26,071 nt of DNA from Emiliania huxleyi CCMP1516. Lineage: Eukaryota; Haptophyta; Isochrysidales; Noelaerhabdaceae. The notes under the pieces were generated by a model. That model was not told where the DNA came from. It ran no database searches and was given only the letters and a program-made list of their open reading frames with translations. Where the stretch lies: contig NW_005199006.1 of assembly GCF_000372725.1 (NCBI RefSeq), positions 53,048 through 79,118 on the forward strand, in the 5' to 3' direction. Position numbers and translations under genes: made by a program. This document shows positions 14,278-22,797 of this stretch, piece by piece; position 1 is the stretch's first letter, and each line of letters starts with the position of its first letter.

Positions 14278-17200
14278 CTAACAGCAGCACATGGCCCGCC
14301 TCCTCGCCCGCACGTCTTCGCCCTCGATGTGCCGAAGGAGCTCTTTTGCGGCTTGGGCAAACTCGTGACGCGGCCCAGGCAAAGGCGGGGCAGCCTCTGG
14401 CGGCAGCGAGAGCCATGGCAGGCCGTTCGGCGCCGACCGCCCCAAATCGGCTGGCGCTGTGGCGCGGGCGCAAAAGAGCCAGAGGGCGTCGCGCTGCAGG
14501 CCGGCCAAGTCCGCGGCGAGGGCAGCCGCCTCCGTGCGGACGCGCTCCGGCTGCCGGCTCGAGAGCAGCGGCTCGATGGCGGTCATCACGACGACGACCC
14601 TTGCCGTCGCAGCGCGCGGCACGCGGCAGAGCGCGCGGAGGACGCCGAGCGCCGCGAGGAGCGCGTCCTGCGGGCGCGAGCGCGGCTCGGCGGCCGCCTG
14701 CCCGCCGGCTGGGCGAAGCTGTGTGAGGGGCGGCGCCGCGCCGTGCGCCGCGACCACGCGCAGCACCGGCGGGAAGGCGGCGGCCATCGAGGAGACGGAG
14801 AGCTCGCCGCGCAGGAGGTGTGCCGCGGTGCGGAGCACGCCCATTGCGGCCGCGGCGAGGGCGAGCTCGGGCGAGTCGAAGAGGGAGATGAGCGGCGCCC
14901 AGAGCTTGTGCAGCGCCGGCAGCAGCGCACGTGGCCACGGCTGCAGCAGCGGGATGGCGGCGGCGAGCGCGTCGAGCAGGACGTGGGCGACGCTCGGGGG
15001 CGAGCAGAGCAGGAGCATCTCCACCTTTTGCACCACCCGCAGCGCGAGCGCCGGCGCCATGGGCGGCTTGTTGCGCCGCTCCTCCTCCTCCTCCTCCTCG
15101 CGCACCTCCGCCTCACGGCGTGCCGCCGCCTCCTCTTGCCCCTCCGGGCCCTCGCCCTCTGCCGCCGCCTCCTCGCCGCCGCCGGGCTCGCCTCCCCGTG
15201 CCTCGGCGGGCGCGACCTCGCTCCAAAAGGAGTCGAACATCGCGGCGAGCTCGTTGCCAGCCTCGTCGCCCTCGCCCTCGCCGCTGCCCGGTACCGCCAG
15301 GCCGCCCACCGACTCGGCCGCCCCGACGGCGGAGCTGACACCGGCCGCGGCCACCGCCGCACCCTCCGGCGCCGCCGCACCCTCGCCGCTGGCCGCCGTC
15401 TCGTCCGCCGCCTGGCAATCCCTGGCGGCCAGCACGAGCGCGCACATTGCCCGCGCGCACGGTAGCAGCGCCGGCGCCGCCCTGCTCTCGCCGTCCGCCG
15501 CGCCGACAGCCTCGTCGGCGAGGTCGATTAGCTCTCCGACGACATCGGCGAGCAGCGGCAGCGTCGTCGCGCCCGCGTAGCTCAGCAGCGCCTCCATCAC
15601 GAGCGGCACGCGCGAGCGGCCAGACGGCTGGTGCCGCAGCCGGCGCGAGAGCGCCTCGAGCAGGAAGTCGCCGTTGGCCTCGATCAGCGCCGCCACCGTC
15701 GCGCCCTCCCCCCTCCCCTGGGCGAGGCTCATGCGGCAGAGCGCGCGCTCCGCAGCCTCCGCGACGAGGGCGGCAGAATCGCCCAGCTGCTCGAGGACAG
15801 AGAGCAGAGAGAGGCGCAAGCCCACTTGCAGCGCGTCGGAGCCGCCCGCCGCCCCCGACTCCTCGCCGCCGCGCCCCAACGCGCCGAGCAGGACGCAGCA
15901 ATGGCCGACGAGGTCAAGCGCGAGCTCGCGCTCTTGCAGGCGCGCGTGCTGCTCGAGCAACGGCAGCGACTCGTCGCCGCGCTCCTCGCCGGCCGCCGCC
16001 AGCACCTCAGTCACCACCAGCAGGAGGCTCTCCTACGGTGGAACGCCCGTCCGCTCACAAGAGGCGGCTGCGCCACCTCCGTCGCTGCGGGAAGGAGAAC
16101 CTCGAGCGCTGCCGCACGCGCCTCCGCCGCCCCTGCGGCGCGCGGCTCCGGCTCTGCCCTCCCGTTTTCGCCGGAGAGCGCCTCGCCTCCACAGCCGGCC
16201 CGCCCGAAGGTGGCCTGCCCGAGGGCATCCTGCCCGAGGGCATCCTGCCCGAGGGCATCCTCGAGCGTGAGCAGCTCGGGCTCGACGTCGCTGTCGCTCG
16301 CTTGGAGCGCCCTGCCGCCCGCCCGCTCGCTAGGCGCCAGCAGCGCCTCTGCCCGAGCGGCGAGCCCGGCGTGAGCACCGCTGCTCGCCCCCCCCTCCTC
16401 CCCTCCCTCCTCCCCTCCCTCCTCCCCTCCCTCCTCCCCGCCACAAGGGGGACCGACTTGCGCCTCGCCGCCCTCGCGCCAGCCCGGCCTCAGCCCACTC
16501 GTCACCCCGACCACGCACCGCCCGAGCAGCCAGAGAGCCTCCCGGCGCGACGCGCGCTCGCCGCCGCCGGAGCGCGGCGCGGCGGCGACGGGCAGCAGAG
16601 TGTGAACGAGGTGCTCGAGCGGCGCGGCGCGGCCGAGCGTCTCACACAGCTCGGCCATCGCTCGGACGGTCGGCGCGTCCCGCAAGTCGGCAAACGGGTG
16701 CAGCAGCGACGAGGGCGTCTGCAGCTGCGAGAGGCGCGCCGACGCCGAGGCGGCCGAGGCGAGGCGGGTGGCGTGCCGCCCTTTGCGCTGCTCGATGGCG
16801 ACGGCGCGCGGGGCGAAGCGGAGCACCGGGAGGAGGACGCAGCAGATGTGGCCGAGGCGCGACGCGCCGAGCTGCGAGGTGACGGCGAGCTCGCCCACGC
16901 CGCCCTCCGCAGCCGCGGGCCCGCCGGCGAGCAGCTCGAGCTGCGAGGTGAGCAGGCGGAGCGCGAGCGCCTTGGGAGGCTCGGCAGCCGCGCGGGCGAC
17001 CTGCGGCAGCCGAGCCGGCTCTCATCAACAGCTCATTCATCACTCATTCAAGACGCATGACTCGTGACCTGCGGCAGCCGGCCGAGCTGGCCCTCGAAGG
17101 AAGCGGAGAGGACGTGCGCCATCCCGCCGCCGGGCGGCAGGCGCACCTACAGCCGGGCCGGCATGCTGCAGCTCCATGCCCAGCTCGGCGGGTGCTCCCC

Positions 17201-18581
17201 CCCTCGAGGGGCTGGCGGGGAGGAGGCCGCGCGCCGCGAGGGAGGAGAGGGAGGCGCGCGCCACCGCCGCCACGGGCGGCAGGTCGTCGCGGGCGAGGCC
17301 GGCGAGCAGCTCGACGAGGGCAGGGACGCACCTGATGAGTTGACTCGTCTGCAGTAGTCCTCAGCCAGTCACATCAGCCAGTCAGGAGCGCGGCGAGGGG
17401 AGGGACGCACGGAGCGAGGGCGAGCGGCTCGGCCTCGCGCGCCAGCGCATCGAGCAGCGCGGCGAGCCGCATCCGCACCCTCGGGCTCCTGTGAGACATG
17501 TCTCGGACATGTCTAGGACGTGTCCTGGAAGCGGCGAGCAGCAAGCACCCTCGGTTCCTGCCGCCGGAGCACGCGCGGCCGAGGAGGAGCAGCCGGGCCG
17601 CGAGCCGCGAGCCGCTCTCGGCAAGCCACGCCTGCGAGTCAAGTCATGGACATGTCTCGAGACATGTCCTGAGCGGCGAGCCGCGAGTCAATCACAGGTC
17701 AGAGTGATGGAAGTGGCATGGAAGTGGCATGGAAGTGGCATGGAAGTGTCAAGGAAGTGTCATGGAAGAGTGTCGAGCACACGCACCGGGTCAGTCGGGT
17801 CGGTGGAGAACGGGGCGGCCGTGGCGGCGGACGGGACTGACGGCGCGGCCGCCTCGCCCTGCTGCGGGGCGGGGCGATGCCGCGCCGCCATGCTGGCGAG
17901 CGCGCGCCTCCCGTCGGCCGGTGAGGCTGCGGCGCCGGGGCCGAGGAGCGAGAGGCGCTCGGCGGTCTTGCCGCGCGCACCAAGCGCCGCCAGGAGGAGC
18001 GTGCGCACCGCCCCGAGTGCGGCGAGGCACGTCGGCGCGTGAGAGCTCACCGAGCGGGCCCCGATCTCGACGAGCTGCGTCGCGGTGCCCGGAAGCGCAA
18101 ACGCGACCAGGTCCGGGGCGAGAGGCAGCAGCAGCAGGCTCCAGACGGCTCGCACGCACGCCGCTCGCAGGTGCGCCGCACGCTGCTCGGACGCGGCGAC
18201 GAGCAGCGTCGAGAGCAGCTCGCACGTTACCGGCCGAGCCTGCCTGCTCGCGAGATGAGCCCCGAGGCAGCTGCGCTGGCCCAGTTCGTCACCACCTTGC
18301 AGGCGCAGGCGGAGCAGCCGCCGCACGCAGCAGAGTGCCGCGGCTAGCGCAGCCTCGGTAGTTCCGGACTCATCCCAACCCCGCACAGTAACGAGCAGGT
18401 GCGTCGTTTGGCGCAGGAGCACGTCGAGCTGCAGTGGCAGCAACGGTGGCGCCTCTCGCAGCGCCGCGGCGAGCTGGAGTGCAGCGCCGACGGTGGTGTC
18501 GCGACTTTCCGAGGCAGCGGACTTCGGATCTGGTGGGCACGCCTCGCGCAACGCCTCGACGGCGGCGAGCAGACGGTCCAT
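14278..18581 (-). CDS. TTI1-like HEAT-repeat protein (TTT complex), multi-exon
   Basis: This is a long helical-repeat protein of roughly 1,280 aa. Exons assigned by frame and splice sites are 18581-17787 (265 codons, MDRLLAAVEALREA start), 17631-17573, 17488-17411, 17331 to about 17200, 17146-17069, 17000-16077 and 16032-14278 (stop). Exons with defined ends join in phase, with one uncertain join near 17150-17230. Landmarks fit TTI1: a LPLAPDLVAFALPG segment in exon 1, AWLAESGSRLAARL then VRMRLAALLDAL, LPQVARAAAEPPKALALRLL, and near the C-terminus ALLPALHKLWAPLISLFDSP. TTI1 works with TELO2 and TTI2 to mature PIKK kinases such as mTOR and ATM. The gene call is strong; the family name is moderate because HEAT proteins diverge quickly. 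GGEE and ALGQD internal repeats mark an unstructured insert. Confidence 0.65.
16033..16076 (-). other. Very short intron in the TTI1-like gene (44 or 26 bp)
   Basis: The reading frame must shift here. The acceptor CCACCGTAG|GAGAGC at 16033 joins in phase either to GAG|GTGGCG (intron 16076-16033, 44 bp) or to CTT|GTGAGC (16058-16033, 26 bp). Both keep the frame. An alternative is a sequencing frameshift. Confidence 0.45.
16210..16262 (+). repeat. 15-bp tandem repeat inside the TTI1-like gene
   Basis: The unit GAGGGCATCCTGCCC is repeated about three times. On the minus strand it encodes an in-frame ALGQD pentapeptide repeat in a low-complexity insert. Confidence 0.85.
16386..16440 (+). repeat. 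12-bp tandem repeat coding for GGEE
   Basis: CCTCCCCTCCCT is repeated about four times. On the minus strand it encodes consecutive GGEE units. The repeat keeps frame and probably varies in length between strains. Confidence 0.85.
17001..17068 (-). other. 68-bp intron bounded by a 15-bp direct repeat
   Basis: The donor is CTGCCGCAG|GTCACG and the acceptor CTGCCGCAG|GTCGCC. The same 15 bp, GACCTGCGGCAGCCG on the plus strand, occurs at 16998-17012 and 17066-17080. Splicing joins LPQ to VARAAAEPP in phase 0. The interior is AT-richer than the flanking exons and has in-frame stops. Confidence 0.7.
17332..17410 (-). other. 79-bp intron bounded by an 18/20 direct repeat
   Basis: The donor GCTCC|GTGCGTCCC and acceptor CTCATCAG|GTGCGTCCC join PLALAP to CVPALVELL through a split CC|G codon. 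The plus-strand segments 17391-17410 and 17312-17331 agree at 18 of 20 positions. Confidence 0.7.
17489..17572 (-). other. Probable intron with ACATGTC palindromes
   Basis: The donor CGCGC|GTGCTC and acceptor GTCTCACAG|GAGCCC keep frame between AARLLLLG and SPRVRMRLAAL. The interior has GAGACATGTCTC (17493-17504) and further ACATGTC units. An alternative splice at the repeated CAGGA would need a non-canonical donor. Confidence 0.5.
17632..17786 (-). other. 155-bp intron with 22-bp palindrome and 11-bp tandem repeat
   Basis: The donor GACCCG|GTGCGT and acceptor GACTCGCAG|GCGTGG join TDPTDP to AWLAESG. It contains a perfect 22-bp palindrome at 17648-17669 (half site GGACATGTCTC). An array of about five ATGGAAGTGGC-type units (plus strand) lies at about 17707-17765. 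Confidence 0.6.
17707..17765 (+). repeat. 11-bp tandem repeat (ATGGAAGTGGC) in an intron
   Basis: At least four near-perfect units are followed by diverged ones (AAGGAAGTGTC, ATGGAAG). It lies entirely in the first intron of the TTI1-like gene. Confidence 0.85.
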
Positions 18582-18981
18582 ACACGAGAGAGAGATGCCC
18601 GCGCCCGCCCGCGCCCGAGAGGATAAGCTGTGGCGCGCTGTTTTCACGGTGCTCCGGCTGCCCCCCGGTTAAGATCTCTAGTGTGACGCCCAGCGAGGGG
18701 CGTGCCTCTCCATGACCGAATGCGCGGGTGCGCATTCACACTTTCCAACTCCGAGATATTACGTCACGTAAAAGCAACTCGATTGCTTTTACGTGATTAC
18801 GCGGCGCGCGGCTATACGCGCCGAGAGCGCGGATATATTTGCTATTTGGGAGCTATCGCGATTGCATCGCTATTTCGGGCGTATCGGCGCGCCGACGGTC
18901 GCCGAAGTGTTGTAGTCTATTCCTGAACAACTTTTGTCAGTCACCAAGGGCCGCGCGCGCCGCGCGGCTCCTCCTTACCGC
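18582..18981. other. Divergent intergenic region with strong hairpin
   Basis: This lies between the divergently transcribed TTI1-like gene (-) and the ORF at 19010 (+), and probably holds both promoters. A 14-bp perfect stem at 18764-18796 (arms CACGTAAAAGCAA and TTGCTTTTACGTG, loop CTCGA) is the main structure. CCGCGCG-CGC-CGCGCGG near 18950-18966 is a second, GC-only hairpin. No TATA box is obvious at a sensible position. Confidence 0.45.
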
Positions 18982-19010
18982 CCACGCACCCGACGGTGCG
19001 TGGAGCACTA
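18982..19010 (+). repeat. 29-bp hairpin-containing direct repeat, left copy
   Basis: CCACGCACC-CGAC-GGTGCGTGG (9-bp perfect stem, 4-nt loop) is followed by AGCACTA. It is identical to 20130-20158. The last A is the first base of the ATG at 19010. Confidence 0.9.
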
Positions 19011-20227
19011 TGGTTGCGGCGGCCACCGGGGCCAGCCCGCCAGCGCACAATTTGAGCCCAACACGCGACGACGCATCGTCGAAACCGATGCTGTTCCCGC
19101 ACGGAACCGCGACGGCACCTCACCTTGCACAGAAATGGATTGAGCAAACGCGCTCCCTTCTGGACAAAGAGGGCCACGGCCCTGCCCTGGACAACAAGTG
19201 GGCGGGCCACACCCTCTCGCAGTACCCGGTTGTCCGGGTCGACGACTACTCGAGGCTGTCAGACGACCGCCGGATCCAAACGGAGATCAAAAACAAACAG
19301 AATGTCGAAGCGCGGTACCGTGCCTTCTTCGGGGCAAGCACCAAATGCTTCTGGGTGCTTCACCAGTTCGTGCTCAAGACCGCGCCGGCCTTTGCTCGGC
19401 ATCTCGAGGTCATCTGCGACCGGACCTTCTACGACAAGATGCCGCAGCCAAACCAGATGGACGGAGCCCGTGCGTGGAAAATGATCATTGGACGACTGTA
19501 TCCCCCGACGATGCCCGATCACTTGCAGGAGGCGTACGAGGGCGCGCTCACCGTGGCCAAGAAGTACCACCTGCCCGACGGATGCTCAGGTGAACAGTTC
19601 GAGGAGAAGGCGAACGCCGTTATGGAGAACGTTTTGCCGAATCTGGAGAGACCGCTCACCGGCGAGTTGACCACGAAGCTGCTCGTGAACTTCTTGCCAG
19701 TCTCTCTCAAGAGCGAGGGAATCCGGCTGCTGAAGCGATTCGAGACCGAGGGCAAGTGGTATGTCATCAGCGAGTGCGTGATCCTCGTCGCCAAGTACCA
19801 GGCCGCAGCTCCCGTGCCCGTCTCTTACATCATCAACGTCGGCTCACCCGAGGCCACGGCCCTGATCGAGCTGGCGCCGACGCCAGAGGACATGCTGGCA
19901 ATCACGGGCGCCACGTTCATCTTCCAGGGAGACGGCGGGCCGCCAACGGGCGGCGGGCCGAAGAGCAAGCCGCAAGGCGGCGGTGTCAAGTGGTGCAGCA
20001 GCTGCGTCCTAAACAGCAGCACGGGGCAGTTCGAACACAGGACGAGGGCCGGCAAATGGGTGGAGTGCCAGTATTCCCCCCACTGCGAGAACGTCCCTGG
20101 CTGGTTGAAGACCAAGCCCGACTTTGCCACCACGCACCCGACGGTGCGTGGAGCACTAATCTCGTGCAAAACTCTTTTTATCACCTTCGAGTACACCCCC
20201 AAGACTTCCCCAAACCGCCCAGGATGA
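19010..20227 (+). CDS. Unrecognised 405-aa protein, gag-like in organisation
   Basis: I do not recognise the family with confidence. The ATG at 19010 opens a 405-aa frame. The N-terminal half is a soluble helical region (for example FGASTKCFWVLHQFVLK, then HLPDGCSGEQFEEKANAVM and TTKLLVNFLPVSLKSEG). Next come a Gly/Pro linker (GGPPTGGGPKSK) and a Cys/His cluster starting KWCSSC and continuing with H, WVEC and SPHC. Helical capsid-like region, linker and zinc knuckle-like cluster is the order of a retrotransposon gag, but no protease, integrase or reverse transcriptase follows. The C-terminal end reads through the right copy of the 29-bp repeat. It could also be an exon of a host gene. Confidence 0.45.
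   Translation: MVAAATGASPPAHNLSPTRDDASSKPMLFPHGTATAPHLAQKWIEQTRSLLDKEGHGPALDNKWAGHTLSQYPVVRVDDYSRLSDDRRIQTEIKNKQNVEARYRAFFGASTKCFWVLHQFVLKTAPAFARHLEVICDRTFYDKMPQPNQMDGARAWKMIIGRLYPPTMPDHLQEAYEGALTVAKKYHLPDGCSGEQFEEKANAVMENVLPNLERPLTGELTTKLLVNFLPVSLKSEGIRLLKRFETEGKWYVISECVILVAKYQAAAPVPVSYIINVGSPEATALIELAPTPEDMLAITGATFIFQGDGGPPTGGGPKSKPQGGGVKWCSSCVLNSSTGQFEHRTRAGKWVECQYSPHCENVPGWLKTKPDFATTHPTVRGALISCKTLFITFEYTPKTSPNRPG
20130..20158 (+). repeat. 29-bp hairpin-containing direct repeat, right copy
   Basis: Identical to 18982-19010, offset 1,148 bp, and located inside the coding frame near its 3' end. The flanks differ on both sides, so the repeat is exactly delimited. Confidence 0.9.
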
Positions 20228-21030
20228 GCTCCTGAGGTGCCAGTCCGCCCGAGATATGACCGGTTGAAGTTGGGGTTCCACGGTCGGGATGGAGGTGCCG
20301 AACTGGATGGGGGTCAGCCGGGGAGGCTGTTGTGGCGCACCGGACCGCCCCCCAGCACCGTGCCCCACCCAATTGCATCCATGGGAGTCGCAAACGGTGC
20401 TGCACTCGCGGCTGCAAGCACTGACGACACTCAAGCCCACCACCTGCCTCCTACCCTGTACGAGGAGCCATTTCACCCGTGCAACATCTGCACAGGTGTA
20501 CCGCCGACGCTCAAGCACCCGGCCCCTACTAGAGTAGTCTTGGGGGACCCCAAAACGACCAATACATCCACTCGGGGCTGCAGCATGTGTCCGGGGGGGG
20601 CATCCCCGTGAAGCAGCCAGCAGGTGCCGGACACGGCGTTGGCCGTCTTGGACCGAGATCAGGGCGCAACTGCCTACCTCGTGGGGCTGAAGGACCGTCA
20701 TGGGGTCGGCTTTGATGCTGCCAATCAGTCGGGTCGATAGGTTGCGCCCCAGCGAGATGCGTTGCGGGTGCTCGGTGTCGCCTGCTTGTGTGGCCTAAAC
20801 GCACTCGCGGGAGCCAGAGAGCAAAGGTGTGCGCGAATCGAGGCTTCTGAGCGAGTCCAGGCAAGCCACAGGACCGGCCATGCGCGTGGGTAGTCGAGCG
20901 GTGGCCGGAGGAAGCCTCCAGTAGTGCCTCTCAGTTCGGCACCTCGGTCTCCACGACCCGAGAACGCCACAGCTTATAAAAGGCCACGACAAAGCTCAGG
21001 CGCAGGGGCAGGTTGAGGCGCGTACTGTTA
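20228..21030. other. Region without a recognisable gene
   Basis: ORFs here are short on both strands and resemble nothing I know. A 30-residue stretch near 20640-20730 (LDRDQGATAYLVGLKDRHG) looks protein-like but runs into a stop at 20727, so it could be a decayed exon. A TATA-like box lies near the right end. Confidence 0.35.
20975..20982 (+). promoter_or_regulatory. TATA-like box
   Basis: TATAAAAG occurs about 50 bp upstream of an ATG at 21031. The surrounding DNA is GC-rich, so the match stands out. Function is inferred from consensus only. Confidence 0.35.
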
Positions 21031-21327
21031 ATGTACCTCGACTCCAAGGAACTGCAGCTTGCACTCGACAGGTGGGAGCGGAGGAACGACTCCGACGCAA
21101 GCTCTCTCCCACAATCTCTCGCACAATCTCTCGAACCCAGTGAGCGCGGCAGTGATGACTGCCCCATCCTCTCCGAAGATTCGTTCACCGTGGGTCGCGT
21201 CGTGTCATCTTGTTTCTATTCGCTCTCTGGCCACCAATGGACCTCAGTGCCGCTGAGGCCTGAGGCCGCAGCTGCAGTGGCTGGCGTCGTGTTGGTGAAG
21301 TGCGCCGGATGCGAGTCGGGTTTTTAA
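21031..21327 (+). CDS. Hypothetical 98-aa protein
   Basis: The ATG at 21031 opens a 98-codon frame beginning MYLDSKELQLALDRWERR and ending CAGCESGF. No family is recognised. It is listed because a TATA-like box lies about 50 bp upstream and the N-terminus looks helical and charged. It may equally be chance. Confidence 0.2.
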   Translation: MYLDSKELQLALDRWERRNDSDASSLPQSLAQSLEPSERGSDDCPILSEDSFTVGRVVSSCFYSLSGHQWTSVPLRPEAAAAVAGVVLVKCAGCESGF

Positions 21328-21798
21328 AGGCGTCTTCCTTGCGTGTTACGAAGGGTGCGCGTTGGCGCTGGGCATACTACTTACTGGTGCCCACGGAGAA
21401 AGCGGATGCTTCATAGTCCCGCGGAGTGCGACTCCCGCTTCGTTCCGAGGCAGCTGGCCGCGAGCGGACACCCTCGTGCGGAGAGGAACCATACAGCTGG
21501 AAACCAGATCCGTTGTGAAGTGTTGGACGCGCCACCCAAGAGCCAGATATAGGTGCGGATCGGCAAGGCGCATTTCGCGAGCACGGGTCGCCGATATGTT
21601 GCCGCCTCGTTTGCAAGTCCATCTACAACGACGACAGCTCGTGGTCGACAGCGGCAAAGAGAAATTCAGCAAGAACATTCATGTAATGTGAGAGCGAGCG
21701 CTGGAAGAAAGAAAAGACGGGTTGGGAAGTGTGGGGAGGGCTCGAAGTATACGTCGCACCGATATAGCGTGCGTCCTGGTCGCGCGGGCCCTCACGTC
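21328..21798. other. 5' flank of the EF-hand-like gene
   Basis: No separate gene is seen. The EF-hand frame stays open back to about 21553, but that part is Arg/Ser-rich and probably untranslated leader or promoter. Confidence 0.35.
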
Positions 21799-22122
21799 AT
21801 GGGATGTGGCTCCTCCAACGACGCACAGGGTACGTTTGGGGAGAAGAAGAAGGCGGAGGACGAGATGTGGGGCAGCATATTCGACGCCGCCGATGCAGCC
21901 TCGAGTGGTGATGGCGAACTCGACTGCACTGAAGCCAAGGCCAAGCTCGGTTTGACAGGGGCAGACTTTGATTGGCTGGACGTGCCGAACGCCGTGGGCG
22001 ATTTGAAGGTCTCGCGCATAGAGTTCATCACGGGGATGAAGAAAACATATGACTCAAGATTCTACAGCCCGCAGGAGCTGGCGGACATCAGCGAGGAGAT
22101 GATGGCAAAGGCGCAGTCCTAA
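21799..22122 (+). CDS. Small N-myristoylated EF-hand-like protein
   Basis: This 107-aa protein begins MGCGSS. Gly2 and Ser6 form an N-myristoylation signal, and Cys3 is a likely palmitoylation site, so it is probably attached to membranes. A first EF-hand-like segment is FDAADAASSGDGELDCTEA (about 32-50), with a loop two residues longer than the 12-residue standard. A second, degenerate one is LDVPNAVGDLKVSRIEF (about 68-84). Together they suggest a small calcium sensor. The ATG at 21799 was chosen because it gives the lipid-modification signal; the frame is open upstream but low in protein character. The second transposon copy begins about 180 bp after its stop. Confidence 0.65.
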   Translation: MGCGSSNDAQGTFGEKKKAEDEMWGSIFDAADAASSGDGELDCTEAKAKLGLTGADFDWLDVPNAVGDLKVSRIEFITGMKKTYDSRFYSPQELADISEEMMAKAQS

Positions 22123-22299
22123 AAACCGCCTCCCTCGACGTCTCGATCTCTGGACTCTGTGAGATGGATCCAAGCGGCATAATTCAACCTCGACCCTCCC
22201 CGCATCGGCATCGCGCTATATACAGCTTCACCCTTTGAGCTCGCTACAGCCTACACCTCTACAGACGAGAGACGACACGTGGCCGCGTTTATGTATCCT
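22123..22299. other. 3' flank of the EF-hand gene up to the transposon insertion
   Basis: Short non-coding stretch ending in the TA (22300-22301) used as the target of copy 2. It has no similarity to the DNA left of copy 1 beyond CTTA. Confidence 0.5.
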
Positions 22300-22301
22300 T
22301 A

Positions 22302-22331
22302 CAGTGCGAGGCGTGGCGATAGAAATCGGGG
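22302..22331 (+). repeat. Left terminal inverted repeat, copy 2
   Basis: Identical to 7132-7161 and preceded by TA in a different sequence context (TATCCTTA against GGAACTTA in copy 1). This fixes the element boundary. Confidence 0.85.
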
Positions 22332-22410
22332 CGTCGGCATCCAGCAGCCGATTTCTGTTTCGGCGAGGGAAATCGGGCGAGCCAGCAGCCGATTTCTGTA
22401 AGCGATTTCT
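22321..22410 (+). repeat. Left subterminal block, copy 2
   Basis: Same AGAAATCGG/CCGATTTCT block as at 7151-7240, unchanged. Confidence 0.7.
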
Positions 22411-22797
22411 GCCAAAATTTTCTTCGGCGCTGCGCGCCGGTCACTATACGGTCTAGATACTAGTACACTAAAAGGTTGCCCTGAGATACGAATTCAATCC
22501 TCCCGCTTAACCTTTATTTCGTGTGTGCGTGCTCGCTCGTGCCTCGTGCGCCGAACCAAGTTCTGCTTCATTCAACAAACCCGTCGAGAGGCCACGTCAC
22601 GCCGGTGTCCCCTTTTTCTGCATCTTTGTGAGTGTGGCAGCCCACTTTGCCAGTCCCTAGAGGTGTCTTTGACATTTGACTTCGATGTCTGGTGGGGGAC
22701 GATTTATGTCTGGTGGGGGACGAAGGTGCTCAAAGGTTGCGGGCGTGTCACCACTCGCGCCTTCGCTCTCGACACTGGGTTCTGGACATGCAACGAC

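Noticed and set aside
15447..17060. 537-codon plus-strand open frame
   Set aside because: It is antisense to the TTI1-like exons, crosses their splice sites and is Arg/Pro-rich low complexity.
14278..18581. Three separate HEAT-like genes instead of one
   Set aside because: The segments lie in order on one strand, defined exons join in phase, and their motifs follow the order expected for one TTI1-like protein.
18839..19009. N-terminal extension of the gag-like ORF from TTG at 18839
   Set aside because: It has a non-ATG start and reads through the hairpin-rich GC stretch and the left 29-bp repeat without protein character.
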